This document shows positions 12,437 through 21,395 of a DNA stretch of 64,000 nt, piece after piece. A model generated the notes under the pieces. It did no database searches and was not told the DNA's origin. It worked only from the letters and a program-made list of their open reading frames with translations. The position numbers and the translations under genes were made by a program. Each line of letters starts with the position of its first letter. The stretch's first letter is position 1. The stretch is from Kaistia defluvii (GTDB lineage: Bacteria > Pseudomonadota > Alphaproteobacteria > Rhizobiales > Kaistiaceae): positions 310,001 through 374,000 of the forward strand of contig NZ_JBEPSM010000003.1 in NCBI RefSeq assembly GCF_040548815.1, written 5' to 3'.

Positions 12437-12618
12437 CACGCCATCTCCCCGTTTGAGGGGCGGATCGCTCGAATGTGATCCGCCTTGTCGCCAGATCCTG
12501 CATCACCCGGGCCGCGTTGGGATAGATTGTCCCCTCGCGCCCGGGTTTGTCGTCATGGACGAGGCGGGGCAGGAGGCCCCGCATCGCCTGCCTCCCGGCG
12601 CTTTCGCAGGAGGAAACC

Positions 12619-12972
12619 ATGCCGAACACGGTCACTCTCTCCGAACTTCGCAAGGCGGTGGAAGGCAATGACGCCAAGGCCCTGGCGGCGTTCTATGCCG
12701 ACGACGCGGAACTCCGCGTCATCGACCAGGACCATCCGCCGAGCCGGCCGCTGGTGCTCAAGGGCAAGCCGGCGATCCGCGCCATGCTCGACGACGTGTG
12801 CAGCCGCGCCATGAAGCATCACCTCGACGACGGACTGATGGAGGGCAGCCATCTCGCCTTTGCCGAGACCTGCACCTATCCCGATGGCGTCAAGGTCTAC
12901 ATGAGCGCGATGCTGGAACTAGCCGACGGCAAGATCCGCCGCCAGACCAACATCCAGGCCTGGGATCACTAG
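12619..12972 (+). CDS. SnoaL/NTF2-like fold protein
   Basis: A 117-residue cone-shaped NTF2/SnoaL-type protein. Visible features are the N-terminal helix followed by FYADDAELRVIDQDHPP, the KGKPAIRAMLDDV helix, and the C-terminal strands VKVYMSAMLELADGKIRRQTNIQAWD, which match the family's K-I-x-x-x-x-x-x-x-W pattern. Members range from small-molecule isomerases to ligand-binding proteins, so no reaction can be assigned. CAGGAGGAAACC just before the ATG is a strong ribosome site and fixes the start. Confidence 0.75.
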   Translation: MPNTVTLSELRKAVEGNDAKALAAFYADDAELRVIDQDHPPSRPLVLKGKPAIRAMLDDVCSRAMKHHLDDGLMEGSHLAFAETCTYPDGVKVYMSAMLELADGKIRRQTNIQAWDH

Positions 12973-13047
12973 GCACTACGCTTGTCACCTCTTACGGAGG
13001 CGACCTTCGTGCGATGCAAGACGGACGGTCTGCAACGCTCCGATCAC

Positions 13048-13180
13048 CAACATCCTGAGGCGCTTCGAGCAGCGAAGCCTCGAAGGACGCACCGCCCTGA
13101 GGGTAAATCCGGATAGCGGAGCCGCTGTGCGTGCTTCGAGACGACCCTCTGGGCCTCCTCAGCATGTTGAGGATGGTGCT
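13048..13180. repeat. REP-like palindromic intergenic element
   Basis: The arms CTCGAAGGACGCAC (13079-13092) and GTGCGTGCTTCGAG (13127-13140) are inverted repeats matching at 13 of 14 positions. Outer segments (CATCCTGAG at 13051 and the local hairpin TCCTCA-gcatgt-TGAGGA at 13156-13173) extend the symmetry. The wording is of the kind repeated many times between genes in Hyphomicrobiales genomes, which I recall but cannot verify here. It lies between the convergent SnoaL-like and rimK-like genes and may act as a transcription end or a mobile miniature repeat. Confidence 0.6.
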
Positions 13181-13226
13181 ACGCGAGGGGCTTATTTGGC
13201 AAAGGGGTAGGGCGGCGCGAAATGCC

Positions 13227-14687
13227 CTACCGCTCCAGCCGGTTGACGAACCAGCGGGTCAGCTCGATCCAGACCTGGTCCTTTTCGGCCGCGTCCTCAA
13301 TGCCGTGCTCGATGTTGGGATTGTCGTTGACCTCGATGACGAAGAACCCGTCTTCGGTCTGCTTGATGTCGACGCCATAGAGTCCGTTGCCGATCAGCTG
13401 CGCGGCGCGCAAACCGATGTCGATCACCTCGGGCGGCGCCTGGCCGATGGTCATCGAGCGCAGGCCACCCTCCAGCGCCTTGCCGTTGGGCTGGTGCTTG
13501 ACGATCTGCCAGTGCTTCTTGGCCATGGTGTACTGGCAGACGAAGAGCGGCTTGCCGCCCAGCACCCCGACGCGCCAGTCGAACTCCGTCGGCATGAATT
13601 TCTGCGCCAGCAGCAGGTCCGTGTCCTTGAACCAGGCCCGCGCCAGCTCGTCCATCTGGCGATGGTTGTCGACCTTCTTGACGCCGCGCGAGAAGGAGGA
13701 ATCGGGGATCTTCATGACCAGCGGAAAGCCAAGCTCGTCGGCGGCGCGTTCGAGATCGCCATTGCCGCCGAGGATGATCGTCGGCGGCACCGCGATGCCG
13801 TTGCCGGTCATCAGCTCCTGCAGATAGACCTTGTTGGTGCAGCGGATCATCGAAACGGGATCGTCGATCACCGGCATGCCTTCCTGGACGGCGCGCCGGG
13901 CGAAACGATAGGTGTGGTTGTCGATCGAGGTGGTCTCGCGGATGAACAGCGCGTCGAACTCCGCCAGTCGCGCCAGGTCCTTCTTGGTGATCGGCTCGAC
14001 TTCGACACCGAGCTTTTCCGCCGTGCGTGCCCAGTGTTTCAGCGAGACGAGGTTGGAGGGCGGCATCGCCTCGGTCGGGTCGTGCAGCACGGCGAAGGAA
14101 TAGCGCGGCGCCGAGCGGGTCGCCTTTTTCGAGCGCCATTCGCGCCGGGTGTGGTCGTGCAGCGCCTCATGGAAGAAGGCGAGCTCGTGCGACGTCAGCT
14201 TGTTGATCGGTACGGGAGCGAGCTTGCGGATCTCGGCCCGGCTGTTCTGGTCGATCGTCACCTCCAGCACGGGGCAGCGGAACCAGTCGAAGAGCAGGCG
14301 GGAGAACCGATCAAAGCGGTGGTCCTCGCTGATGCCAAACATCACCAGCAGCCGGCCGGGCAGGTCCTTGTCGTCCGAGGCGGAGATCGCCTTGGCCAGC
14401 TGGTCCTCGAGCTCCGGCAGCGCCTGGGCATAGAGGGTGCGGCTGGCGAGATCGATCATCGTCTCGACGTTGGGCACGACCCGGTGGCCGCGCGCGCCGG
14501 CCAGCAGCGAGGCGTAATAGCCCCGGCTCTGATAGGCGAAGGAGCGCGACAGGTTGATGATCTTGGGGCGGGAACCGCGAAAGAGATTGGCCCTGGCCAG
14601 GTAGTCCTTCGTCGTGATGACCTTGTGCGGCGTGTCCTCGTTTGGAAAGTCCTTCGCCGTATCGACCAGGATAACCCAATCAGCCAT
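13227..14687 (-). CDS. RimK-like ATP-grasp ligase with N-terminal RLAN-type domain
   Basis: A 486-residue ATP-grasp protein. The N-terminal half (about residues 1-200: DTAKDFPNEDTPHKVITTKDYL, NLSRSFAYQSRGYYASLL) matches the domain found ahead of a subset of RimK-like ligases. The C-terminal half is the ATP-grasp fold, with nucleotide-binding lysine in FPLVMKIPDSSFSRGVKK and metal residues in YGVDIKQ and VIEVNDNPNIEHG. Such enzymes activate a carboxylate by acyl phosphate and join it to an amine, often an amino acid. The substrate is unknown. The gene starts 3 bases after the stop of the GNAT-peptidase gene, with GAGGTG as ribosome site, so the two almost surely act together. Confidence 0.85.
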   Translation of the reverse strand: MADWVILVDTAKDFPNEDTPHKVITTKDYLARANLFRGSRPKIINLSRSFAYQSRGYYASLLAGARGHRVVPNVETMIDLASRTLYAQALPELEDQLAKAISASDDKDLPGRLLVMFGISEDHRFDRFSRLLFDWFRCPVLEVTIDQNSRAEIRKLAPVPINKLTSHELAFFHEALHDHTRREWRSKKATRSAPRYSFAVLHDPTEAMPPSNLVSLKHWARTAEKLGVEVEPITKKDLARLAEFDALFIRETTSIDNHTYRFARRAVQEGMPVIDDPVSMIRCTNKVYLQELMTGNGIAVPPTIILGGNGDLERAADELGFPLVMKIPDSSFSRGVKKVDNHRQMDELARAWFKDTDLLLAQKFMPTEFDWRVGVLGGKPLFVCQYTMAKKHWQIVKHQPNGKALEGGLRSMTIGQAPPEVIDIGLRAAQLIGNGLYGVDIKQTEDGFFVIEVNDNPNIEHGIEDAAEKDQVWIELTRWFVNRLER

Positions 14688-14690
14688 GGT

Positions 14691-15836
14691 TCACCTCGGT
14701 CTGAGAACGACAGCCGCGCGCAACGGTTCCCGGCCCCAGCGCGCCATATGCTCGAAATCGGCATAGGGAATGGGCAGGTTGGCCGCGTCCGAATGAGTCT
14801 CGTGCTCGCGGTCCTCGACCCAGGGGTCGTGAATGAAGAGATGACGCCCGTCATCGCCCACCACCAGCACCCAGTGCGGCACCTTCTTGCCGAACATCCG
14901 GTAGGCCGAGATCAGCACGATCACCAGGGCGCCCTGCGCCAAGGCCTCGCGGATCGCGGCGACGTCGAGCGGCCGGTGGTGGATCGGGATGTCGAAGGCG
15001 ATGGTCTGGTGGCGGAAATCCTCCTGCGCCAGTTCCATGACCCGCCGCTTCTCGGGATCGCGCACCGATTCCAGAAACAGCGAGCCCTCGCGGCTGACGT
15101 GGATCGAGGCCGAAAGCCCGTTGCGGGCGGCCGAGACGGCCAGCCCATGCGGATCGCAGCCGCCCAGCCCCGCCATCATGAACACCGTCGTCGCCTGCCG
15201 CCAGAGCTTGATCTCCTCGACCGGGCTCATGGCGTAATCGCGACGGAGATGGCCGAGCGCCATCATCACGCAGCAGGGACCGCAGGTGAAATCGGTGGTC
15301 TGCTCGTAATAGCGCACCGAGGTCGAGAGCGCGTCCCCGCGCAGCCGCTTCTCGTAGCGCAGCGCGTTGGCGTGATCTTCGTAATAGTCGAGATAGCGGC
15401 CGATGCGGCGATAGCCGAGCCGCTCATAGAGGCGGATGCCGGCCGCATTGTCTTCGCGCACTTCGAGCCGGAGCAGGAAGCGGTCGCGCTCGAAGGCGAC
15501 GCGCTCGGATTCGGTCACCAGCGCCGCGCCGACGCCGCTGCCGCGCATGTCCGTCAGCACCGCGATGGAATAGAGCCGTGCCATGCCGGTGCCGGCCCGG
15601 AACAGCAGCAGCGCATAGCCGACGAGGCGGCCATCGGGCAGGGCGGCGACGGTGAGGGCGGCGGTCGGCGCTTCGACGAGCTTGCGGAAACTACGCCGCG
15701 CCATCCTGTCGGTCTGGAACGAGGCGGCCTCGATCGCGACCAGCCCGTCGAGATCGGCGACCAGGGCCGGCCGCACGGTGAACAAGGGAGGCGAGGTGGC
15801 GTCGACTGCACTCACAAGGCGCGATGGAACGCCCAT
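14691..15836 (-). CDS. GNAT acetyltransferase fused to C39-like cysteine peptidase
   Basis: A two-domain protein of 381 residues. Residues about 15-160 form a GNAT N-acetyltransferase, with the acetyl-CoA loop in RGSGVGAALV and the typical NAAGIRLYERLGYRRIGR end. Residues about 175-380 form a papain-like C39-type peptidase, with Cys185 in QTTDFTCGPCC, His321 in VPHWVLVVGDDG and Asp337 in IHDPW as the likely triad. The protein has no ABC-transporter part, unlike bacteriocin C39 exporters. ATG at 15836 is my choice; 15 more residues are open upstream. The ATP-grasp gene follows at 3 bases. A joint role in peptide or amide modification is an inference. Confidence 0.82.
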   Translation of the reverse strand: MGVPSRLVSAVDATSPPLFTVRPALVADLDGLVAIEAASFQTDRMARRSFRKLVEAPTAALTVAALPDGRLVGYALLLFRAGTGMARLYSIAVLTDMRGSGVGAALVTESERVAFERDRFLLRLEVREDNAAGIRLYERLGYRRIGRYLDYYEDHANALRYEKRLRGDALSTSVRYYEQTTDFTCGPCCVMMALGHLRRDYAMSPVEEIKLWRQATTVFMMAGLGGCDPHGLAVSAARNGLSASIHVSREGSLFLESVRDPEKRRVMELAQEDFRHQTIAFDIPIHHRPLDVAAIREALAQGALVIVLISAYRMFGKKVPHWVLVVGDDGRHLFIHDPWVEDREHETHSDAANLPIPYADFEHMARWGREPLRAAVVLRPR

Positions 15837-15991
15837 TTCGACCGATCCGCAAGAGCCGGCGTATCGGGATCGACGCGCCATCCGGTGGCGGGATCTCGGG
15901 CCTCAATTGCGGCGCGTCTATGGCCTTATCTCACACGCAATCGTGAGCGTGGCCGCCGCTCCGGCCGGCTTCGGCAGGCCGTCTTCCGGGA

Positions 15992-16936
15992 CTAGCCGGG
16001 AACGTTGTCGCCGACTTCCTCGGCGATGCTCTGGCCGGCCTTGGTGCGCGCCTCGCGTTGCTCGCGCATGAAGATGAACAGGCCGGAGGCGATGATGATG
16101 GCGGCGCCGATCAGCATGGAAGGTTTCGGCTGGTCGCCGAAGACAAAATAGCCGAACACCACCGCCCAGATCAGCATGGTGTACTGATAGGGGACGACCA
16201 CCGAGGCCGGCGCCAGCTTGAGCGAGCGCGTGACGCAGAACTGCGCCATCAGCGCGACGACGCCGAGCAGGCCCAGCAGCCCGAAATCGATCCCCGTCGG
16301 CGTCACCCAGGCGAAGGGCGCGATCACGGCGCCGACCACCAGCGTGCTCACCGTCGAGAAGGTCAGCAGCGTCTTGTCCGGCGTGCCGCGCAACTGGCGG
16401 GTGACGATCATCAGAGCCGCGAAGAACAGGCTGCCGCCAATGGCGATCAGGGCGCCCCAGCTCAGGCTGTCGGAGGAGGGCTGCAGCACGATCAGCACGC
16501 CGATGAAGCCGGCGACGATCGCCGCCCAGCGCGGACCGTCGACCTTTTCCTTCAGCAGCAGCGCCGACAGCGCCGTCACATAGATCGGTCCGGCCAGGTA
16601 ATAGGTCATGACGTCGGCGAGCGGCAGCAGCGACACCGCCCAGTAGAAGAAGCCGATCTCGCCGGTGATCACGCCCACCCGCAGCAGCTGCATCCAGGGA
16701 CGCGGTGCCTGGGCGAGCTGGCGCACGCCATTGTCGCGGCAGATGACCGGCAGCATGACCAGAAGCGCGGCCAGCGACCGGATCAGCAGGATCATGCCGA
16801 CCGAATAGGTGCCGACCAGCCATTTGCCCAGCGTGTCATTCACCGAATACAGCAGGATGCCCAGAATCATCAGGGCTATGCCGAGAAGCGGACCGGAAAG
16901 AGTGCGCGCGGTGGCGGTAGGACTGCTGGCGGACAT
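15992..16936 (-). CDS. DMT superfamily (EamA) transporter
   Basis: A 314-residue inner-membrane protein with about ten hydrophobic segments in two EamA repeats (for example LLGIALMILGILLYSVNDTLGKWL at the start and IWAVVFGYFVFGDQP in the second half). The conserved helix end YWAVSLLPLADVMTYYLAGPIYV and a short basic C-terminus fit the drug/metabolite transporter family. Substrates range widely and cannot be named. I chose ATG at 16936 because the first hydrophobic helix then begins after a normal short polar head; 28 more residues are open upstream. It lies 155 bases behind the start of the GNAT-peptidase gene, so it is not clearly in that operon. Confidence 0.82.
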   Translation of the reverse strand: MSASSPTATARTLSGPLLGIALMILGILLYSVNDTLGKWLVGTYSVGMILLIRSLAALLVMLPVICRDNGVRQLAQAPRPWMQLLRVGVITGEIGFFYWAVSLLPLADVMTYYLAGPIYVTALSALLLKEKVDGPRWAAIVAGFIGVLIVLQPSSDSLSWGALIAIGGSLFFAALMIVTRQLRGTPDKTLLTFSTVSTLVVGAVIAPFAWVTPTGIDFGLLGLLGVVALMAQFCVTRSLKLAPASVVVPYQYTMLIWAVVFGYFVFGDQPKPSMLIGAAIIIASGLFIFMREQREARTKAGQSIAEEVGDNVPG

Positions 16937-17244
16937 GAAATTCACACAAGGGGCTGCTAGAACGGGCACTCTGCACAGAAGCGCGGCAGAGACAAGAACA
17001 TCCGGGCGCTTCCGCCGCAATCTCGCGGTCTATTCTGGGACCGTGCGACTTTTCGTTTGCTTTTTCCGCCGCGAGTCTGCATATACGCGGCGACGATCAT
17101 CGTGATCGCGCTGTGCCACACGAGATTTCGGTGGCTCTATCCTGCTGGTAAGGTAGGACACGACCCCGTCCTCTGATCCTGTCGCGCGTGGGTCATGGCT
17201 AGAAGTCGGATGCCGGATGGTGTTCGCATAATTAGGCTTTCTTC
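16937..17244. other. Divergent intergenic region, DMT exporter / DEAD helicase
   Basis: About 308 bases with no convincing gene. It must contain the promoters of both flanking genes. The only structure I see is the palindrome CGATCA-tcg-TGATCG at 17094-17108. The stretch before the helicase start is comparatively AT-rich, and a leader of this size would fit a cold-shock-regulated gene, but that is inference. Confidence 0.5.
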
Positions 17245-18513
<1,269 letters not shown>

Positions 18514-18566
18514 CGACGGGACGGTCGTTAGCAAAGTTCTCTACCGCCAGACTGAAGGAGATTTCC

Positions 18567-18773
18567 ATGGCGACGGGTACAGTGAAGTGGTTCAATGCGA
18601 CGAAGGGCTATGGATTCATCCAGCCCGATCAGGGTGGTCAGGATGTGTTCGTGCACATCAGCGCGGTTGAGCGTGCTGGTTTGTCGACGCTGCGCGACGG
18701 CGCCAAGATCTCGTACGAACTCGAGACCGATCGTCGCGGCAAGACGTCCGCGACGGAACTGAAGGTCTCGTAA
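18567..18773 (+). CDS. cspA: Cold-shock protein CspA family
   Basis: A 68-residue single cold-shock domain with both RNA-binding motifs, KGYGFIQP (RNP1) and VFVHISAV (RNP2). Such proteins melt RNA secondary structure. The ATG at 18567 follows GAAGGAGATTTCC, a strong ribosome site. The gene lies 53 bases after the helicase stop and 10 bases before infA, consistent with one transcript. Confidence 0.95.
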   Translation: MATGTVKWFNATKGYGFIQPDQGGQDVFVHISAVERAGLSTLRDGAKISYELETDRRGKTSATELKVS

Positions 18774-18783
18774 GGAACAACAC

Positions 18784-19065
18784 ATGGCGAAGGAAGAAGC
18801 GCTCGAATTCGAGGGTACGGTCGTCGAGGTACTGCCCGACGCCAAGTTCCGCGTGGAACTCGAGAACGGGCATGTCGTCGTCGCCTACACCGCGGGCCGG
18901 ATGAAAAAGAACCGGATCAAGACGCTGGCGGGCGACCGCGTAACCGTCGAGATGACGCCATACGATCTCGATCGTGCGCGACTGGTTTTCCGGCACAAGG
19001 GCGAACCGCTTGCCTCGCAAGCACCCAGGCCGCCTTTCCGCGGTGGCGCGGCGCGTCGACGCTGA
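18784..19065 (+). CDS. infA: Translation initiation factor IF-1 with basic C-terminal tail
   Basis: IF-1 binds the ribosomal A site during initiation. Residues 1-72 align with the ordinary IF-1 fold: [19 protein letters not shown], the RNA-binding loop [17 protein letters not shown] and [17 protein letters not shown]. The family is usually about 72 residues; here an extra 20 or so residues ([20 protein letters not shown]) add a proline/arginine tail. AAGGAACAACAC precedes the ATG. It is co-directional with cspA, so it may be a cold-linked paralog. Whether a second, standard infA exists elsewhere cannot be seen here. Confidence 0.92.
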   Translation: MAKEEALEFEGTVVEVLPDAKFRVELENGHVVVAYTAGRMKKNRIKTLAGDRVTVEMTPYDLDRARLVFRHKGEPLASQAPRPPFRGGAARRR

Positions 19066-19090
19066 CATCCGACGCCAGGTGAAGATCAAG

Positions 19091-19128
19091 GGGGCCGACG
19101 CGAGTTATCGCGCCGGCCCTTTTCTTTT
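19091..19128 (+). terminator. Terminator of the helicase-cspA-infA block
   Basis: GGGCCGACGCG pairs with CGCGCCGGCCC (one A-C mismatch) around AGTTAT, followed by TTTTCTTTT. It starts 25 bases after the infA stop. Confidence 0.85.
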
Positions 19129-19507
19129 GGCCGGTCGGCTTCGCGGGAAGCCCGAATCCAGCCTGGGGCCAGGGTTCCCGAGCCGCCGGCCGCCCGTAGG
19201 CGTCGCTACGGCAGGTATGGTTTATCGGGATTAATGCTATTTTAGGCCAAAATCCGGCAGATTGTGAAAATGTGGCGCTCGGAGGGCAAAACCCACTTGC
19301 ATCCCGCGAGGGAAGCCCATATTCTTTTTCTTGTCGCGGGGCAGACGATTCACCAGATCTTAAGTCCGGACGTTGAAGGCAGCTTCGGGAAGTTCCCGGT
19401 TAGAAGTGTATTCGAAGGTTATTTGACGCGCAGTTGTAGTTAGAATTAGTGAGCTCGAGTTTTTTTTGGTTCGGGCAAAGAGTTGTTCTTATTTAGTTAT
19501 GTTTTAG

Positions 19508-19539
19508 CCGCCGGCCCAAAAGGTCGGCGGTTTGTTTTT
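19508..19539 (+). terminator. Orphan rho-independent terminator
   Basis: Stem CCGCCGGCC / GGTCGGCGG (one G-U pair) around CAAAA, followed by TTTGTTTTT. It lies about 440 bases after infA and past that gene's own terminator, so it probably ends a separate non-coding transcript. Confidence 0.65.
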
Positions 19540-19744
19540 GTGCGCGGTTTGCTTTCACAAGCCCCGTCTACGCGGCCCGCCTGGGCGGGCGAGATTCCGA
19601 CATTTCCGCGGCAGCGCCGGAATGATCTGGGCCCGGCGACCGCTTGTCGCGTGCCTGTTTCCTAACCTTGCCGTATTGTCATGCAGCTTAGGCCGTCACG
19701 TCGGTCGAATCGATGTTCGAATCGGCCGGCCCCGGAGAGATCGA

Positions 19745-20230
19745 ATGCTCAATGTGCTTCGTAATTTCATTGCCGAACTGACGGGTGAGACGGCTCCCCG
19801 GCAATTTGGCGATGACGACCACCGCCTTGCCGCCGCGGCGCTGCTCTATCACGTCGTCGCGGTCGATGGCGAAGTGGCCGAAGCCGAGCGCGTCCGCCTG
19901 CACGAACTGCTCAAGGCCCGCTACAGCCTCGACGAGGAGGCAACCGGCGACCTCGTGCGCGCCGCCGTCGAGGCCGATGACGAGGCGGTCGACTTTTATC
20001 GCTTCACCAGCGTGCTGAAGTCGCAGCTGGACGAGATCGATCGCGAGCAGATCGTCGCGATGATGTGGGATCTCGTCTATGCCGATGGCCGCCTGACCGA
20101 ATTCGAGGACAATGCGATCTGGCGCGTCGCCGATCTGCTCGGCGTATCCGGGCGTGCGCGGCTGCGGCTGAAGAAGATCGTGCAGTCGGGCGGCAGCGCC
20201 GTGGACACGCTCGCGCCGTCGAAGGAATGA
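19745..20230 (+). CDS. TerB-like tellurite-resistance family protein
   Basis: A 161-residue, largely helical protein with the TerB metal-site repeats AVDGEVAEAERVRL and VYADGRLTEFEDNAIWRVADLLGV, whose aspartates bind divalent metal in the TerB fold. No other ter genes are nearby, so a tellurite role is doubtful; stand-alone TerB domains are common in proteobacteria with unknown roles. GGAGAGATCGA before the ATG at 19745 supports this start over the long open frame upstream, which reads as noncoding. Confidence 0.82.
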   Translation: MLNVLRNFIAELTGETAPRQFGDDDHRLAAAALLYHVVAVDGEVAEAERVRLHELLKARYSLDEEATGDLVRAAVEADDEAVDFYRFTSVLKSQLDEIDREQIVAMMWDLVYADGRLTEFEDNAIWRVADLLGVSGRARLRLKKIVQSGGSAVDTLAPSKE

Positions 20231-20281
20231 CCCCGCGGGGCCGGTTTCCACCGGCTCCCGGATCTGAGGACCCTTGCTGTC

Positions 20282-21040
20282 GTGCCGCAGTCGCTGAAGC
20301 CCGTCTTGATCGTCCTGCACCAGGAACATTCGACGCCCGGCCGTGTCGGCCTGCGCTTGGCCGAGCGCGGTCATCCGCTCGATATCCGCCGACCCCGCTT
20401 TGGCGACCCGCTGCCGGCGACGCTGGACGGGCATGCCGGGGCGGTCGTCTTCGGCGGGCCGATGTCCAGCAATGACGACGAGGATTTCATCCGGCGCGAG
20501 ATCGACTGGATGGCGGTGCCGCTGGCCGAGCAGGCGCCGCTGCTCGGCATCTGCCTCGGCGCGCAGATGCTGGCGCGCCAGCTCGGCGCCCGCGTCGGTC
20601 CCCGGCCCGACGGGCTGGTCGAGATCGGCTATTACCCGCTGCGGGCGACCGAGGCGGGGCAGGGGCTCTGCACCTGGCCGGAGACGGTCTATCAGTGGCA
20701 TGGTGAGGGCTTCGACCTGCCGGAGGGCGCGGCGCTGCTCGCGGAAGGCCAACTCTACCGCAACCAGGCCTTCCAATACGGGCCGGCCGCGTTCGGCTTC
20801 CAGTTCCATATCGAGCTGACGCTGGCGATGATGCATCGCTGGACCACCACCGGCGCCGACCGGTTCGCGCTGCCCGGGGCGCAGCCGCGCGCCCAGCATA
20901 TGGAGGGCCGCGCCGTCTATGACGCGCAGACCTCGCAGTTCCTCGACAGCTTCCTGGATTTCTGGCTGCGTCTGCCGCGCGGCGAAGCGGCCGCCACGGA
21001 GGCCCCTGCCGCTCGCGGCGAGCCGGTTGGACTGGCCTGA
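20282..21040 (+). CDS. Class I glutamine amidotransferase-like protein
   Basis: A stand-alone class I amidotransferase domain of 252 residues. The nucleophile is Cys91 in LLGICLGAQML and the catalytic pair is His176-x-Glu178 in FGFQFHIELT; FGGPMSSND is the oxyanion-strand region. This resembles the GMP-synthase-like glutaminases that supply ammonia or hydrolyse gamma-glutamyl bonds. No synthase partner is adjacent. The start appears to be GTG at 20282. A perfect 13-bp inverted repeat follows the stop. Confidence 0.85.
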   Translation: MPQSLKPVLIVLHQEHSTPGRVGLRLAERGHPLDIRRPRFGDPLPATLDGHAGAVVFGGPMSSNDDEDFIRREIDWMAVPLAEQAPLLGICLGAQMLARQLGARVGPRPDGLVEIGYYPLRATEAGQGLCTWPETVYQWHGEGFDLPEGAALLAEGQLYRNQAFQYGPAAFGFQFHIELTLAMMHRWTTTGADRFALPGAQPRAQHMEGRAVYDAQTSQFLDSFLDFWLRLPRGEAAATEAPAARGEPVGLA

Positions 21041-21395
21041 GGCCAAGCCCCGCTTGCAAATTGCGAATGCCGTCGCAATTTGCAATGCGCGGAAGGTGAA
21101 TCGGTCGTTAACCTTCCCCAGATCTGGCGAATTTCATTCAAATCGTAACCATATCTGGTGGTGCCACGCGCCTTCGCGAGTGGCAGGAGGCTTGCGACAC
21201 ATTTTGGCAAGCTGATCTTCCGGTTGTGCGTAGTCAGCTCTTATCGGACGGAGAAGGGTGGAACCGATGACCCCCGGTAACCCTTCTCCGCTCCGCTTGC
21301 TCGTGCCCCTGCACGCGGCGCTTGCATCCTTGCCCCTCCCTGGTTTCCTATAACGGCGCGACGGAGTCCTTTCGTCGCGGGGGGAACCTTCGGTC
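21041..21395. other. Intergenic region with two strong inverted repeats
   Basis: 355 bases with no convincing gene. It holds a perfect 13-bp repeat at 21054-21085 and an 11-bp repeat at 21249-21290 (CGGAGAAGGGT / ACCCTTCTCCG, 20-base loop). Between them is a more AT-rich stretch (about 21105-21165) that could carry the promoter of the phosphotransferase gene. Confidence 0.5.
21054..21085. repeat. Perfect 13-bp inverted repeat
   Basis: TTGCAAATTGCGA and TCGCAATTTGCAA, separated by 6 bases, 13 bases after the amidotransferase stop. It has no U-run, so it is either a weak terminator or a protein-binding site. Confidence 0.7.

Larger units (their letters stand above)
19066..19744. other. Long intergenic region with possible small RNA
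   Basis: About 680 bases without a convincing protein gene. It begins with the infA terminator, becomes clearly more AT-rich than its surroundings (about 19230-19500), and ends with a strong hairpin plus U-run at 19508-19539 that has no coding gene before it. A promoter-like TTGACG (19423) with ATTAGT 16 bases later stands about 85 bases before that hairpin. Confidence 0.55.

Noticed and set aside
13131..15995. Plus-strand open frame of 954 residues across the rimK-like and GNAT-peptidase genes
   Set aside because: It spans two well-supported minus-strand genes and has no domain pattern of its own.
19745..20230. Tellurite-resistance cluster
   Set aside because: Only one TerB-like domain is present, without terC, terD or other partners, so a resistance locus is not supported.
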